NCBI GenBank assembly: GCA_910583675.1
Contig: CAJTYH010000022.1
Coordinates: 1-52,386, forward strand
Length of the DNA stretch: 52,386 bases
From: an uncultured Muribaculaceae bacterium
Lineage (GTDB): Bacteria; Bacteroidota; Bacteroidia; Bacteroidales; Muribaculaceae
Reading direction: 5' to 3'
The notes beneath the pieces were generated by a model that saw only the letters and a program-made list of their open reading frames with translations, did no database searches and was not told the origin of the DNA. This document shows, one piece after another, positions 9,200 through 17,683 of the stretch (positions within the stretch are counted from its first letter, which is position 1; each line of letters begins with the position of its first letter). The position numbers were made by a program, and so were the translations under genes.

Positions 9200-10287
9200 G
9201 AATCGGGATACTGACCCTCCCCATCGGCATCAACTACGGCGGCATCCTTCAGGCATGGGCGCTCCAGACAGTGCTTACCCGCATGGGTCACGATGTCAAG
9301 GTTTTGGACTATGAACGCGAGCTATCCAAAACGCGTATCCTCAAATATCCATGTCGTGCCTTCAGGAAATATATCCTAAAGGAAACCTGTGCAATCAGAC
9401 AAGAGGAATTGAGTTTGATTGACTATCATAACAAAACATCTGTTACACTTCCATTTATAGAACGGCATATAAACAGACTGTTTGTAAAAAATCTCAATGG
9501 ATTAAGCGACAATGAGTTTGACGCGATTGTAATAGGGAGCGATCAAATATGGCGTCCTGCATATGCAAGAAGCCATTGGGGGATGGATAACGCATTTGGA
9601 AAATTTGCCATAAAAAAAGGCATGAAAGTATTGTCTTATGCGGCATCATTCGGAAAAGATAATTTAGATGAATTCAATCAAATAGAGCTTCGAGCTATCA
9701 CCAACTTACTGTCCGAATACACCGGCATTTCCGTTAGAGAAAAAGAGGGGGTAAACCTATGTGCAACCCTTGGCTGTACTGCCCATCATGTGTTGGATCC
9801 AACATTGCTGTTGGGAAAGGACGATTACGCCAATCTATTTAAAGATCAAAAGCCATACACACCGCATATTATGGCATACATCCTTGACCGAAACGACCTG
9901 ACTGACAAACTGACAGATGAATTCCGCAAAAAATTTCATCTGGATGCGTTTAATCCCGTGGAAGATAGTTTTCCAAAAATAAGCGTGGAAGATTGGTTAC
10001 GCGGATTTCAAAACAGCTCTTTTGTGCTCACTGACAGTTTCCACGCATGCGTTTTCGCCATCATTTTTCAAAGACCTTTTGCTGTAGTCCTAAACGAGAC
10101 AAGAGGTACATCAAGGGTGAAATCACTTCTGAAATTACTTGATTTGGAGAATCATATAATCTCACCAACCGAGAGAATCAATTCAATTGACTCTTACAGT
10201 GTCTCCCCGAAAGCATATGCCAAACTTTGTGAATCAAGAACTGAGTCAATTGAATTCCTTTACTCTGCCTTGGATTTTCAAAAATGA
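9196..10287 (+). CDS. Polysaccharide pyruvyl transferase family protein, second copy
   Basis: 363 aa, same family as the gene before it, starting on an ATGA overlap. Marks: MRIGILTLPIGINYGGILQA, IVIGSDQIWRP, VLSYAASFGKD, ISVREKEGVN, VLDPTLLLG and FVLTDSFHACVFAIIF. The two copies share the frame of motifs but differ in the rest, so they are likely to act on different acceptors or at different positions rather than being redundant. Base composition becomes clearly more AT-rich within this gene, the left edge of an AT-rich block that runs to 16579. It ends in an ATGA overlap with the next glycosyltransferase. Confidence 0.85.
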   Translation: MRIGILTLPIGINYGGILQAWALQTVLTRMGHDVKVLDYERELSKTRILKYPCRAFRKYILKETCAIRQEELSLIDYHNKTSVTLPFIERHINRLFVKNLNGLSDNEFDAIVIGSDQIWRPAYARSHWGMDNAFGKFAIKKGMKVLSYAASFGKDNLDEFNQIELRAITNLLSEYTGISVREKEGVNLCATLGCTAHHVLDPTLLLGKDDYANLFKDQKPYTPHIMAYILDRNDLTDKLTDEFRKKFHLDAFNPVEDSFPKISVEDWLRGFQNSSFVLTDSFHACVFAIIFQRPFAVVLNETRGTSRVKSLLKLLDLENHIISPTERINSIDSYSVSPKAYAKLCESRTESIEFLYSALDFQK

Positions 10288-11270
10288 CAAATAAACCCAT
10301 TGACATATCGGTAATCGTCCCGGTTTATAACACCGAAAAACTTTTACCTAGATGCATAGACTCCATATTAGCCCAAAGTTTTACGAATTTTGAGTTGATA
10401 ATAATTGACGATGGTTCTACGGACGGAAGCGGGACAATATGCGATGAATACGCCGCAAAGGATTCACGCGTAAAGGTTATCCACAAAGCCAACGGTGGAG
10501 TATCCTCTGCCCGCAATGCCGGCCTGGACATTGCAACTGGAAAATGGATTACTTTCACGGACGCTGACGATTATGTCAATACAGAATGGCTAAAATCGTT
10601 TATGGAAAATACTTCTGACACCGATATAGTCATTCAAGGAATCAAATTCATTCCTATTGACGGCAACACCAGCAGCGATAGAATAATCACAACAATAATA
10701 AGCCCTGATATCCCATTTTTAATCTCACAACTACTCTCATGCGGAATAATGGGATATTTATTCAATAAAATATTCAAATTAAAACTGATAAAACAAAATA
10801 GGATTAAGTTTAATACTGATATACATTTTAGAGAAGATGAAATTTTTGTCACCAAGTACTTGGAGTTCACGAAATCATATATATGTATTGAAAAAATAAA
10901 CTACTATTATTCATCTCCTTCTGAAAAAAAAACATACAAGGGATCAATTACAGAGGCAACCCCACATATATGCACCTCAATTATCAGCATATGCCAAAAT
11001 AAAATACCAGAAGTCATTAAAAACAAATTGCGATGGAGCGTTAAGGGCTACGTAATTGAAAAACTTCTAAACAATCACCGCTTATCAAGCCATGACATAC
11101 AGATATATAGGACATTCATTATCAACAGTGGCTCACCTAAAAATTTTTCTGATCAAATACTTAATTGTGTAATATACTTCAGTCCACTGCTCGGAAAGAT
11201 TTCTAACAAAATTATTCAACTAATACACCATTATTCATCACCTAACAATAAAAAATGGCAATATCAATAA
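10284..11270 (+). CDS. Family 2 glycosyltransferase
   Basis: 328 aa GT-A enzyme. The N-terminal nucleotide-sugar fold shows ISVIVPVYNTEKLLPRCIDS (8-27), IIIDDGSTDGS (39-49), ANGGVSSARNAGLDIATG and the metal-binding FTDADDY (DADD at 93-96). The C-terminal third is AT-rich and not conserved in any way I recognise. It probably adds one sugar of the repeat unit; donor and linkage cannot be read. It overlaps the previous gene by 4 bases and the next by 16. An A9 run at 10924-10932 is present but is ordinary for this composition. Confidence 0.9.
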   Translation: MTNKPIDISVIVPVYNTEKLLPRCIDSILAQSFTNFELIIIDDGSTDGSGTICDEYAAKDSRVKVIHKANGGVSSARNAGLDIATGKWITFTDADDYVNTEWLKSFMENTSDTDIVIQGIKFIPIDGNTSSDRIITTIISPDIPFLISQLLSCGIMGYLFNKIFKLKLIKQNRIKFNTDIHFREDEIFVTKYLEFTKSYICIEKINYYYSSPSEKKTYKGSITEATPHICTSIISICQNKIPEVIKNKLRWSVKGYVIEKLLNNHRLSSHDIQIYRTFIINSGSPKNFSDQILNCVIYFSPLLGKISNKIIQLIHHYSSPNNKKWQYQ

Positions 11271-12157
11271 AACGATTAAAGCGTATTACGGAGAACATCT
11301 TTTTTCCCTTTTCAGAAAACCCGAATAACAAACAACTCGAAAAGGAATATATAGATCCTGATCTACCTATTTATGCTTTTTATCACATATACGCCGCGAA
11401 CAACTGGAAAAGCATACTGACAGAACAAATAACAGATCTAAAAAGAAGCGGCCTTTACCATCGAATCAATAAAATATACGTTTCAATAATTTGTAATAGC
11501 GAAGATGATTACAATTTTGCAGTAAATAAACTTGGCGAGAAAGCCGAATTCATACATAAAACGAATAACTCTAAAGTATACGAATTTCCCGCCTTAGAAT
11601 ATCTCAAGAACAAAGCTGATAGGGAGGAATTCTATTGTTTATACTTTCATACCAAAGGAAGTGGAAATTCAAATCAAACACTACAATGGTACAAACCTGC
11701 CGTTAAAACACTAAAAGATCTGATTGAAATCAGTTCCGGATGGCGACAATTCATGGCCTACTGGAATTTCTATAAATACAAACTCGCAATATCTGTAATA
11801 CAAAATCCTCAATGGGGGGGGGTATATGGCGCTAATTACCAAATGGTTGAGAACGGAAAACATTTTTACGCCGGAAATTTCTGGTGGGCAACAAGTTCTT
11901 ACATACAAACGTGTGAATCGTTTGATGTCATAGACAAGACGTGGCGGTTCAATGCGGAAACTTGGCTTTTGGAACGGAAACAAAAGGATATATATGATGC
12001 ATATCGAATGACTGTAAACCTTGTTGCAGTTAAATTTCCAATAAAAATTCTTACTGGAAATAGATTAGACAAAATAATATCCAAAAATATTTTTTATTAT
12101 CGTCATATAAATTTTTCCATGAAAAAAATAATGCGGCGATTATCTGAATCAAAATAA
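11255..12157 (+). CDS. Putative glycosyltransferase with FHTKG motif (tract-bearing)
   Basis: 300 aa. It resembles capsule-locus proteins marked by a YFHTKGS segment (131-135 here) and a late GNFWWATSSYI segment (about 208-218), usually annotated as glycosyltransferases; I do not know a defined reaction. The start lies 16 bases inside the previous gene. A G9 run at 11814-11822 encodes W187-G-G-V190 and is in frame as written, so the gene reads full length here. With G10 translation would stop after a few codons, and with G8 after about 36 codons, removing the C-terminal third including the WWATSSYI segment. Confidence 0.7.
   Translation: MAISIKRLKRITENIFFPFSENPNNKQLEKEYIDPDLPIYAFYHIYAANNWKSILTEQITDLKRSGLYHRINKIYVSIICNSEDDYNFAVNKLGEKAEFIHKTNNSKVYEFPALEYLKNKADREEFYCLYFHTKGSGNSNQTLQWYKPAVKTLKDLIEISSGWRQFMAYWNFYKYKLAISVIQNPQWGGVYGANYQMVENGKHFYAGNFWWATSSYIQTCESFDVIDKTWRFNAETWLLERKQKDIYDAYRMTVNLVAVKFPIKILTGNRLDKIISKNIFYYRHINFSMKKIMRRLSESK
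11814..11822 (+). repeat. G9-TA homopolymer tract
   Basis: Nine G in an AT-rich gene, preceded by T and followed by TA. It encodes the tail of W187, G188, G189 and the first base of V190 and is in frame as written (TGG GGG GGG GTA). G10 gives a stop four codons after the run. Confidence 0.85.
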
Positions 12158-13314
12158 TGAATCTCCTATTTGTATACCCTACAGCATTTATTCCTTATAA
12201 AGGCGGAGTGGAACGTGTCACCTATCTTTTATCTCTAGAACTAAGAAAACGGGGACATAACATATTCCATCTACATACACATAAGGATATCAACGAGACA
12301 AAATTTGAATTTCCAACCGTATATTTCCCATCATCAGACTACAATAATCCTATCAATATTCCATTTTATCATCAATTTATAAAAAAACACAACATTGATA
12401 TTGTAATCAATCAATGCGGTGCACATTCCGACTCTATTTTATTTAACAATACGGGAAGTTCAAGTACCAAATCAATATCTGTGATACATTTCAATCCGGC
12501 AATGAACAGTGATTCATACTGGCATGAAATATCCCAACTTAGAAATAAAAGTCTAAAAGAAAAAATAAAACGTTTAGCGAGGTGCATATGTTTCTATAAA
12601 ATAAAAAGGGATTATCGTAAAAGATTAGAATCGCATTACAATTGGCTTTTTAATAATAGTGATACGATTTGTCTCTTGTCCAAACTATTTAAAGATGAAC
12701 TGCTAAAATTATCTCCTGAAAATTATGTTGATGACAAAGTCGTATCCATATATAATCCCATTGAACTAAAATCTTCCAATCACAACACAAAAGAAAATAT
12801 CATTTTATGGGTGGGAAGATTTGACACTGGACAAAAACGGCCTGACAGATGCATAGAAATATGGAAAAAGCTTAGTAAACATCATCCAGATTGGCAATTG
12901 ATCATGATTGGAGATGGCCAAGCCCTAAATCATATTAAAAAGAAAGCAAGAGGACTAACAAACATATCATTCACAGGATATACAGATCCAACTCCATACT
13001 ATGAGAAAGCAAAATTGCTTATTATGACTTCAAATTTTGAAGGATGGGGCATGGTATTGGCTGAAGCAATGGCATATAATGTCATTCCATTGGCATTTAA
13101 CAGTTTCAAATCCGTTAAAGAACTTATAACAAATAACGCACAAATAGTTACACCTTTCAATCTCAATGAATATATAGAAAAGTTAGAATTTCTTATGACG
13201 CATCAGGATTATTGTAACCGACTAAATCAAGAATCCTATGATCATATAAATAAATTTTCCATAAACAATATAGCTAATTCATGGGAAGACCTATTCCATA
13301 AACTAAAACGATAA
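12157..13314 (+). CDS. Family 4 glycosyltransferase (GT-B)
   Basis: 385 aa GT-B enzyme. The N-terminal domain opens with MNLLFVYPTAFIPYKGGVER, where the Gly-Gly loop before the first helix is typical of GT4. The C-terminal domain has IILWVGRFDTGQKRPDRCIE, a YTDPTPYYEKAKLLIMTS segment, and the donor-binding FEGWGMVLAEAMAYNVIP with the EX7E glutamates. It joins the previous gene by a one-base overlap (TAATG). It is probably one transfer in repeat-unit assembly at the cytoplasmic membrane face; the sugar is not predictable from sequence. Confidence 0.9.
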   Translation: MNLLFVYPTAFIPYKGGVERVTYLLSLELRKRGHNIFHLHTHKDINETKFEFPTVYFPSSDYNNPINIPFYHQFIKKHNIDIVINQCGAHSDSILFNNTGSSSTKSISVIHFNPAMNSDSYWHEISQLRNKSLKEKIKRLARCICFYKIKRDYRKRLESHYNWLFNNSDTICLLSKLFKDELLKLSPENYVDDKVVSIYNPIELKSSNHNTKENIILWVGRFDTGQKRPDRCIEIWKKLSKHHPDWQLIMIGDGQALNHIKKKARGLTNISFTGYTDPTPYYEKAKLLIMTSNFEGWGMVLAEAMAYNVIPLAFNSFKSVKELITNNAQIVTPFNLNEYIEKLEFLMTHQDYCNRLNQESYDHINKFSINNIANSWEDLFHKLKR

Positions 13315-13320
13315 TTTCAT

Positions 13321-14169
13321 ATGATCCCTAAAATAATTCACTCTGTCTGGTTAAGCAATGACCCAAAGCCAGAAATGTATGTCGCTTGTATAAAATCATG
13401 GCGCAAACATATGCCCGAATATGAGATAAAAGAATGGTCATTAGTGAACCTACCAAAGAAAATATTGGAACATAAATTCGTAAATGGAGCCATAAATGCA
13501 AAAAAATGGGCATATGCAACCGATGTAATCAGACTTTGGGCGCTCCAAACTTATGGAGGTATATACATGGACATGGATGTGATTGCATATCGTTCTTTTG
13601 ATCCTTTTTTAAAAGACCGAGCCTTCTCATGCATAGAATATAATCCCTCGGAATATGCTGAATCAATCCAAAAAAGGCACAAAGAAATAAACGGCATCGG
13701 CATTGAAGCCGGAATCCTCGGAGCCGAAAAAAACCACGAATGGATAAACGACATCTTTCACTATTACGACAATCTCGAATTTATAAATGACCCTAAATAT
13801 TATTGTAATTATATAATGCCCCGGGTCATAAATCGCATTTCAAAAGCCACATACGGCTTCATAGAAGCTCCTATATATCAACATCTTAGGGGGGGGGTAA
13901 ATATCTATCCTGCTGAAACTTTTTCATGGATATTCAATTGGAAATATCTTGGAATGGAGTTTTCAACAGAGAATCTCAAAAAGTTAGGAGAAATAATGCC
14001 TATGAGATATGCTTGCCATCTGACCCTTCATTCCTGGTGGGAAGGAACAACAAGAGTGGATTCTATACAATACAAGATTAAACATTTCATATATGAGATG
14101 TTCAATGGACGTATTTCAAAGGCCTCCCTAAAAAAAATGAATCCGTTCAAAAAGCGATCGAAATATTAA
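13321..14169 (+). CDS. GT32-type (DXD sugar-binding) glycosyltransferase (tract-bearing)
   Basis: 282 aa. It opens with MIPKIIHSVWLSNDPKPEMY and carries KKWAYATDVIRLWALQTYGG-IYMDMDV, the Gly_transf_sug/OCH1-like region with the DxD metal-binding motif at 84-86. The family transfers a single hexose or similar residue from a nucleotide sugar. A G9 run at 13889-13897 encodes R190-G-G-V193. It is in frame as written, so the gene is ON; G8 would create a TAA directly after the run and G10 a TGA within ten codons, deleting about 90 residues. Confidence 0.85.
   Translation: MIPKIIHSVWLSNDPKPEMYVACIKSWRKHMPEYEIKEWSLVNLPKKILEHKFVNGAINAKKWAYATDVIRLWALQTYGGIYMDMDVIAYRSFDPFLKDRAFSCIEYNPSEYAESIQKRHKEINGIGIEAGILGAEKNHEWINDIFHYYDNLEFINDPKYYCNYIMPRVINRISKATYGFIEAPIYQHLRGGVNIYPAETFSWIFNWKYLGMEFSTENLKKLGEIMPMRYACHLTLHSWWEGTTRVDSIQYKIKHFIYEMFNGRISKASLKKMNPFKKRSKY
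13889..13897 (+). repeat. G9-TA homopolymer tract
   Basis: Nine G preceded by A and followed by TAA. In frame as written (AGG GGG GGG GTA). Loss of one G puts TAA in frame immediately after the run. Confidence 0.85.
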
Positions 14170-14177
14170 CACAATCA

Positions 14178-15467
14178 ATGAGACTATTATTTGTCACCAC
14201 TTTTCAGCAATCAATTCCTCACGAACACATATTTACCCGGAATCTGTGGTTTGAACTCCGCAAACATCCTGACACATATGTGTTATCAATTTTTTTATGT
14301 GACAAAAACGAAGATTGCAGGTTGCTCTTCGATGATAAAAACAAGGAATACTCATTATACATAAATTCCGACAATCCCGATGACATAATCCGTGAAATAG
14401 AAAAAGTATTCGTAGAAATAAATCCTTCAATCATACATTCCAACATGATAGAAGGATACGACATCAAAGCTGCAATTAAAGCCAACATACCAATAGTGCT
14501 AACAATGCATATTGGAGGGTTAATTTGCGCAAGGGGAGGAGGAAACGGCCTGTTAAATTGGAAAGACGAAATCTGTAAAAACATTGATTTCAAGAAATGC
14601 GAATTGTGTTGTTATCAAGACTTTCCGCTTCCAAAAATGGCGAACATCCTACATAGGCTGATACCTCTTAAAGTTGAAAAACGATTGAACAGCTATTTTT
14701 CGATTCACAAATATTTTTATATCAGCCCATTATTAAACATTCGGAATATCATTAACGAACGACAATACGTAATAGACCTATTAAGACAAGCACACGTAAT
14801 ATCTGCCAATGAAAAATTGAGCGGCCTACTTAACAGCTTGAATATCCCAAATACAATTATCCCACATGGAATAAAACAATATGAACGCGTCAAATACCCC
14901 ATTATCAAAGACGACACTGTAATCAAATTTTTTTATTTAGCCAGAATACAATATTCAAAGGGGCTACATATACTGTTGGAAGCCTTAAAGGGCATTCCAA
15001 CAGATTCATATGAATTACACATACTTGGAGATGCATATTCTCCACGAAAGGAGCAAATGTATAAACGGAATATTATAAAGAAAGCAAAGCATGCAAATGT
15101 CGTGTTCCACGGTTTTGTTGAAAACGATTCTTTGAGCGATATTATTGCAGACTATCATGTAATGATACATCCTACAATATACCACGAAATATACGGAATC
15201 AATATTTCAGAGGCACTTTCTTTAGGTCGACCTGTAGTGGCAACCAAATGCGGCGGTCCCGAAATGCAAATTCGTGAGGACTATAACGGATGGCTTGTAG
15301 AACCGAACAATGTGGCCGAACTCAAATCCAAAATACAAAAGATAATTGCGCACAAGACAAAACTAAATGAAATGTCTTCAAACTGTCATTGTCCCAATAC
15401 TTTAAAAAGTTATGTGACCAGCTTGTTTAAGTTATACAATAATTTAATCTGCACCCAACATAAATGA
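14178..15467 (+). CDS. Family 4 glycosyltransferase
   Basis: 429 aa GT-B enzyme, long for the family because of an insertion near residues 110-200. That insertion contains a cysteine-rich patch (CKNIDFKKCELCC), seen in some capsule GT4 proteins. The C-terminal donor domain shows FFYLARIQYSKGLHILLEAL, VVFHGFVENDSLSDIIADYH and the EIYGINISEALSLGRPVVATKCGGP region with the EX7E-type glutamates. It starts 8 bases after the previous gene and ends overlapping the next start by 4. Acceptor and donor are unknown. Confidence 0.88.
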   Translation: MRLLFVTTFQQSIPHEHIFTRNLWFELRKHPDTYVLSIFLCDKNEDCRLLFDDKNKEYSLYINSDNPDDIIREIEKVFVEINPSIIHSNMIEGYDIKAAIKANIPIVLTMHIGGLICARGGGNGLLNWKDEICKNIDFKKCELCCYQDFPLPKMANILHRLIPLKVEKRLNSYFSIHKYFYISPLLNIRNIINERQYVIDLLRQAHVISANEKLSGLLNSLNIPNTIIPHGIKQYERVKYPIIKDDTVIKFFYLARIQYSKGLHILLEALKGIPTDSYELHILGDAYSPRKEQMYKRNIIKKAKHANVVFHGFVENDSLSDIIADYHVMIHPTIYHEIYGINISEALSLGRPVVATKCGGPEMQIREDYNGWLVEPNNVAELKSKIQKIIAHKTKLNEMSSNCHCPNTLKSYVTSLFKLYNNLICTQHK

Positions 15468-16579
15468 ATATTCTTTTAATAATCAAAGAACCATTCATTG
15501 ATCGCATCCCGAGCCTTAAAACACTGGTGTTGGCATTATGCGACAATGGACATAAGGTAACATTGTTATCCTCCCATTCTCCGCGTTTCCAAGCTATCAC
15601 CACCAGACATACCAATCTTAAAGAGATTTATGTCAATGAACGAACACAACGATTTGAGCTACCAACGGTAGTAAAACTAATAAAACGTGTTTTGACATTC
15701 TCCATAACAAACCCCATAGACATCATAGTGGGAGGAGATCTTTGGGGAAACGTCATCGCTTCAAAAGTTTGCAGAATATTGCACAAACATCATGTGTTTT
15801 TTGCTTTGGAGTATCCTCAAATCACCAATGAAGAACATCCAACCCTTGCATTTTATGACAAGTACGAGCATGATGCCATTGAGAGAGCTTCATTGATCAT
15901 AACCCATGACAAGTATCATAAAGAGTTTTTTCTCAAGCATTTCAAGACTACAGCAGAAAGGATTCTATTACTTGCAAATGCCTCATTCACACAAATCAAG
16001 GATAATAAATCAAAATATCTTATTGAGAAATACCACTTAAAAAAATCTGATACGCTCATCCTTCATTCAGGAGGGCTAGGCGTTTGGTTTAGGAGCCCTG
16101 AATTATTAAAATACGCATCAAGCTGGCCTGAGGACAATAAGCTAATCATCCATACAGGACATGATATTGCCAATGAATATCAACAATTCCAAGTGAATAA
16201 CATCATATTTTCAACGACTCCATTAGACAATGAGACATTGGATAATATGATATCGTCTGCTGACATTGGCCTTGCAATATATTCAGAGGAACATCTGGGA
16301 TACCGTGCAACTTTAATGGGATTGGCTGCCGGCAAAATTGGCAATTACCTAAAGTGTGGTATACCTGTAATAGCATCTAATATGCCATCCCTGTCATACC
16401 TTGTGGATTATAAATGTGGGATCCTTATCAATTCAGAAAATGAATTAGAGGAGGCCATAACCACAATCAAATCATCTTATGAATCTTATCGTAAGAACGC
16501 ATTTCAATGCTATAATGAACTATGGCATCCATCCAATTACATCGCTAAAATACTAAACAACATTGAATCTTTGGCTTGA
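15464..16579 (+). CDS. GT-B fold glycosyltransferase
   Basis: 371 aa. It opens with MNILLIIKEPFIDRIPSLKT and continues as a two-domain GT-B protein. The C-terminal half has LILHSGGLGVWFRSPELLK, a TPLDNETLDNMISSADIGLA segment and GNYLKCGIPVIASNMPSLSY, the variable form of the GT4 donor site. Sequence is weaker against the canonical GT4 signature than its neighbours. It overlaps the previous gene by 4 bases, and the next gene starts directly at its stop. It is the last gene of the AT-rich block: base composition turns sharply GC-richer at 16580. Confidence 0.8.
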   Translation: MNILLIIKEPFIDRIPSLKTLVLALCDNGHKVTLLSSHSPRFQAITTRHTNLKEIYVNERTQRFELPTVVKLIKRVLTFSITNPIDIIVGGDLWGNVIASKVCRILHKHHVFFALEYPQITNEEHPTLAFYDKYEHDAIERASLIITHDKYHKEFFLKHFKTTAERILLLANASFTQIKDNKSKYLIEKYHLKKSDTLILHSGGLGVWFRSPELLKYASSWPEDNKLIIHTGHDIANEYQQFQVNNIIFSTTPLDNETLDNMISSADIGLAIYSEEHLGYRATLMGLAAGKIGNYLKCGIPVIASNMPSLSYLVDYKCGILINSENELEEAITTIKSSYESYRKNAFQCYNELWHPSNYIAKILNNIESLA

Positions 16580-17683
16580 ATGAAAGTCGCATACTGCATA
16601 GACACGCTGTGGCAGTCGGGGGGAACTGAGAGGGTGGTGACCACGAAGGTGAACTGGCTGGCTGCGCAGCAAGGGGTGGAGGTCTGGGTACTCACGGTGG
16701 AGGACGGAAGGGGACCGTTCTTTGAACTGGACGGCAGGGTGAAAAGGAGGGTCTTGCCGGTAAGGGAGGGGGATGCGAAAGGATATCAACGGGAAATATC
16801 GCGATTTGCACTGGAGGTGAAGCCGGATGTAATGGTTGCCGTGGCCGGAATGGCCGTCAGTGCTCTCCCTCGGCTCAGAGACGGAAGCTTCAAGGTATTG
16901 GAGTTCCACTACACCCGCAACTATCTGGTGAATTTCGTAAAAGGGCTGCACCACATCCGTTTCCGGCAGCTCCACCTGCTGAAGATGCGATGGCTGCAAT
17001 GGAGGCTCGCCCGCACAGCCCGCAAGTACGACCTGTTCGTAGGGCTGACCCGACGCGACATGGGGATATGGGGCAATCCGAAGAACATGACGTTTGTCTA
17101 CAATCCCCTGTCGTTCCGCAGCGCGAGGAAATCCACCTGCAAGTCAAAGCGGATAATCGCGGTAGGGAGCTGGACTCCGGCCAAGGGTATGGATCAGCTT
17201 CTGGAGGCATTCGGCCCGTTGGCCTCCAAATACCCCGATTGGAAAGTGGATCTGTATGGCTCCGGTCAGGACGAAGGTCTCCTTAAGGAGATCATTGCCA
17301 AGTACGACATGGATGCACAGGTAACGCTCCATGCGCCCTGCGCCAACATCGGCGAGAAACTTGTAGAAAGTTCCATATACGCTTTCCCGTCGCGCAGCGA
17401 CGGTTTCGGCCTCGTGATCACCGAGGCTATGGAATGCGGACTGCCCACGGTGGCCATGGACTGCGAATGCGGCCCCCGGGAAATAGTGACACCAACAACG
17501 GGCATAGTGGTGCCCGACAAGGATGTCGCGGCTTTCCGCACGGCACTCGAGAGGCTTATGACCGATGAAGAGCTGAGACGCACGATGGGCGACGCGGCCG
17601 CCCGGGAGGTAGAAAGATTCTACCCCGACAACATAATGCCACAGTGGATAAAACTGTTTGAAGACAACCTAAAGAAGCTCTGA
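16580..17683 (+). CDS. Family 4 glycosyltransferase
   Basis: 367 aa. Canonical GT4: MKVAYCIDTLWQSGGTERVV at the N-terminus (glycine loop), RIIAVGSWTPAKGMDQLLEA, VTLHAPCANIGEKLVESSIY and SRSDGFGLVITEAMECGLP with the EX7E glutamates. It is much GC-richer than the six genes before it, so this is a visible junction between capsule segments of different origin. A G6 run at 16618-16623 encodes the Gly-Gly loop but is short and lacks the TA flank of the long tracts. The stop overlaps the start of the polymerase gene by one base. Confidence 0.92.
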   Translation: MKVAYCIDTLWQSGGTERVVTTKVNWLAAQQGVEVWVLTVEDGRGPFFELDGRVKRRVLPVREGDAKGYQREISRFALEVKPDVMVAVAGMAVSALPRLRDGSFKVLEFHYTRNYLVNFVKGLHHIRFRQLHLLKMRWLQWRLARTARKYDLFVGLTRRDMGIWGNPKNMTFVYNPLSFRSARKSTCKSKRIIAVGSWTPAKGMDQLLEAFGPLASKYPDWKVDLYGSGQDEGLLKEIIAKYDMDAQVTLHAPCANIGEKLVESSIYAFPSRSDGFGLVITEAMECGLPTVAMDCECGPREIVTPTTGIVVPDKDVAAFRTALERLMTDEELRRTMGDAAAREVERFYPDNIMPQWIKLFEDNLKKL

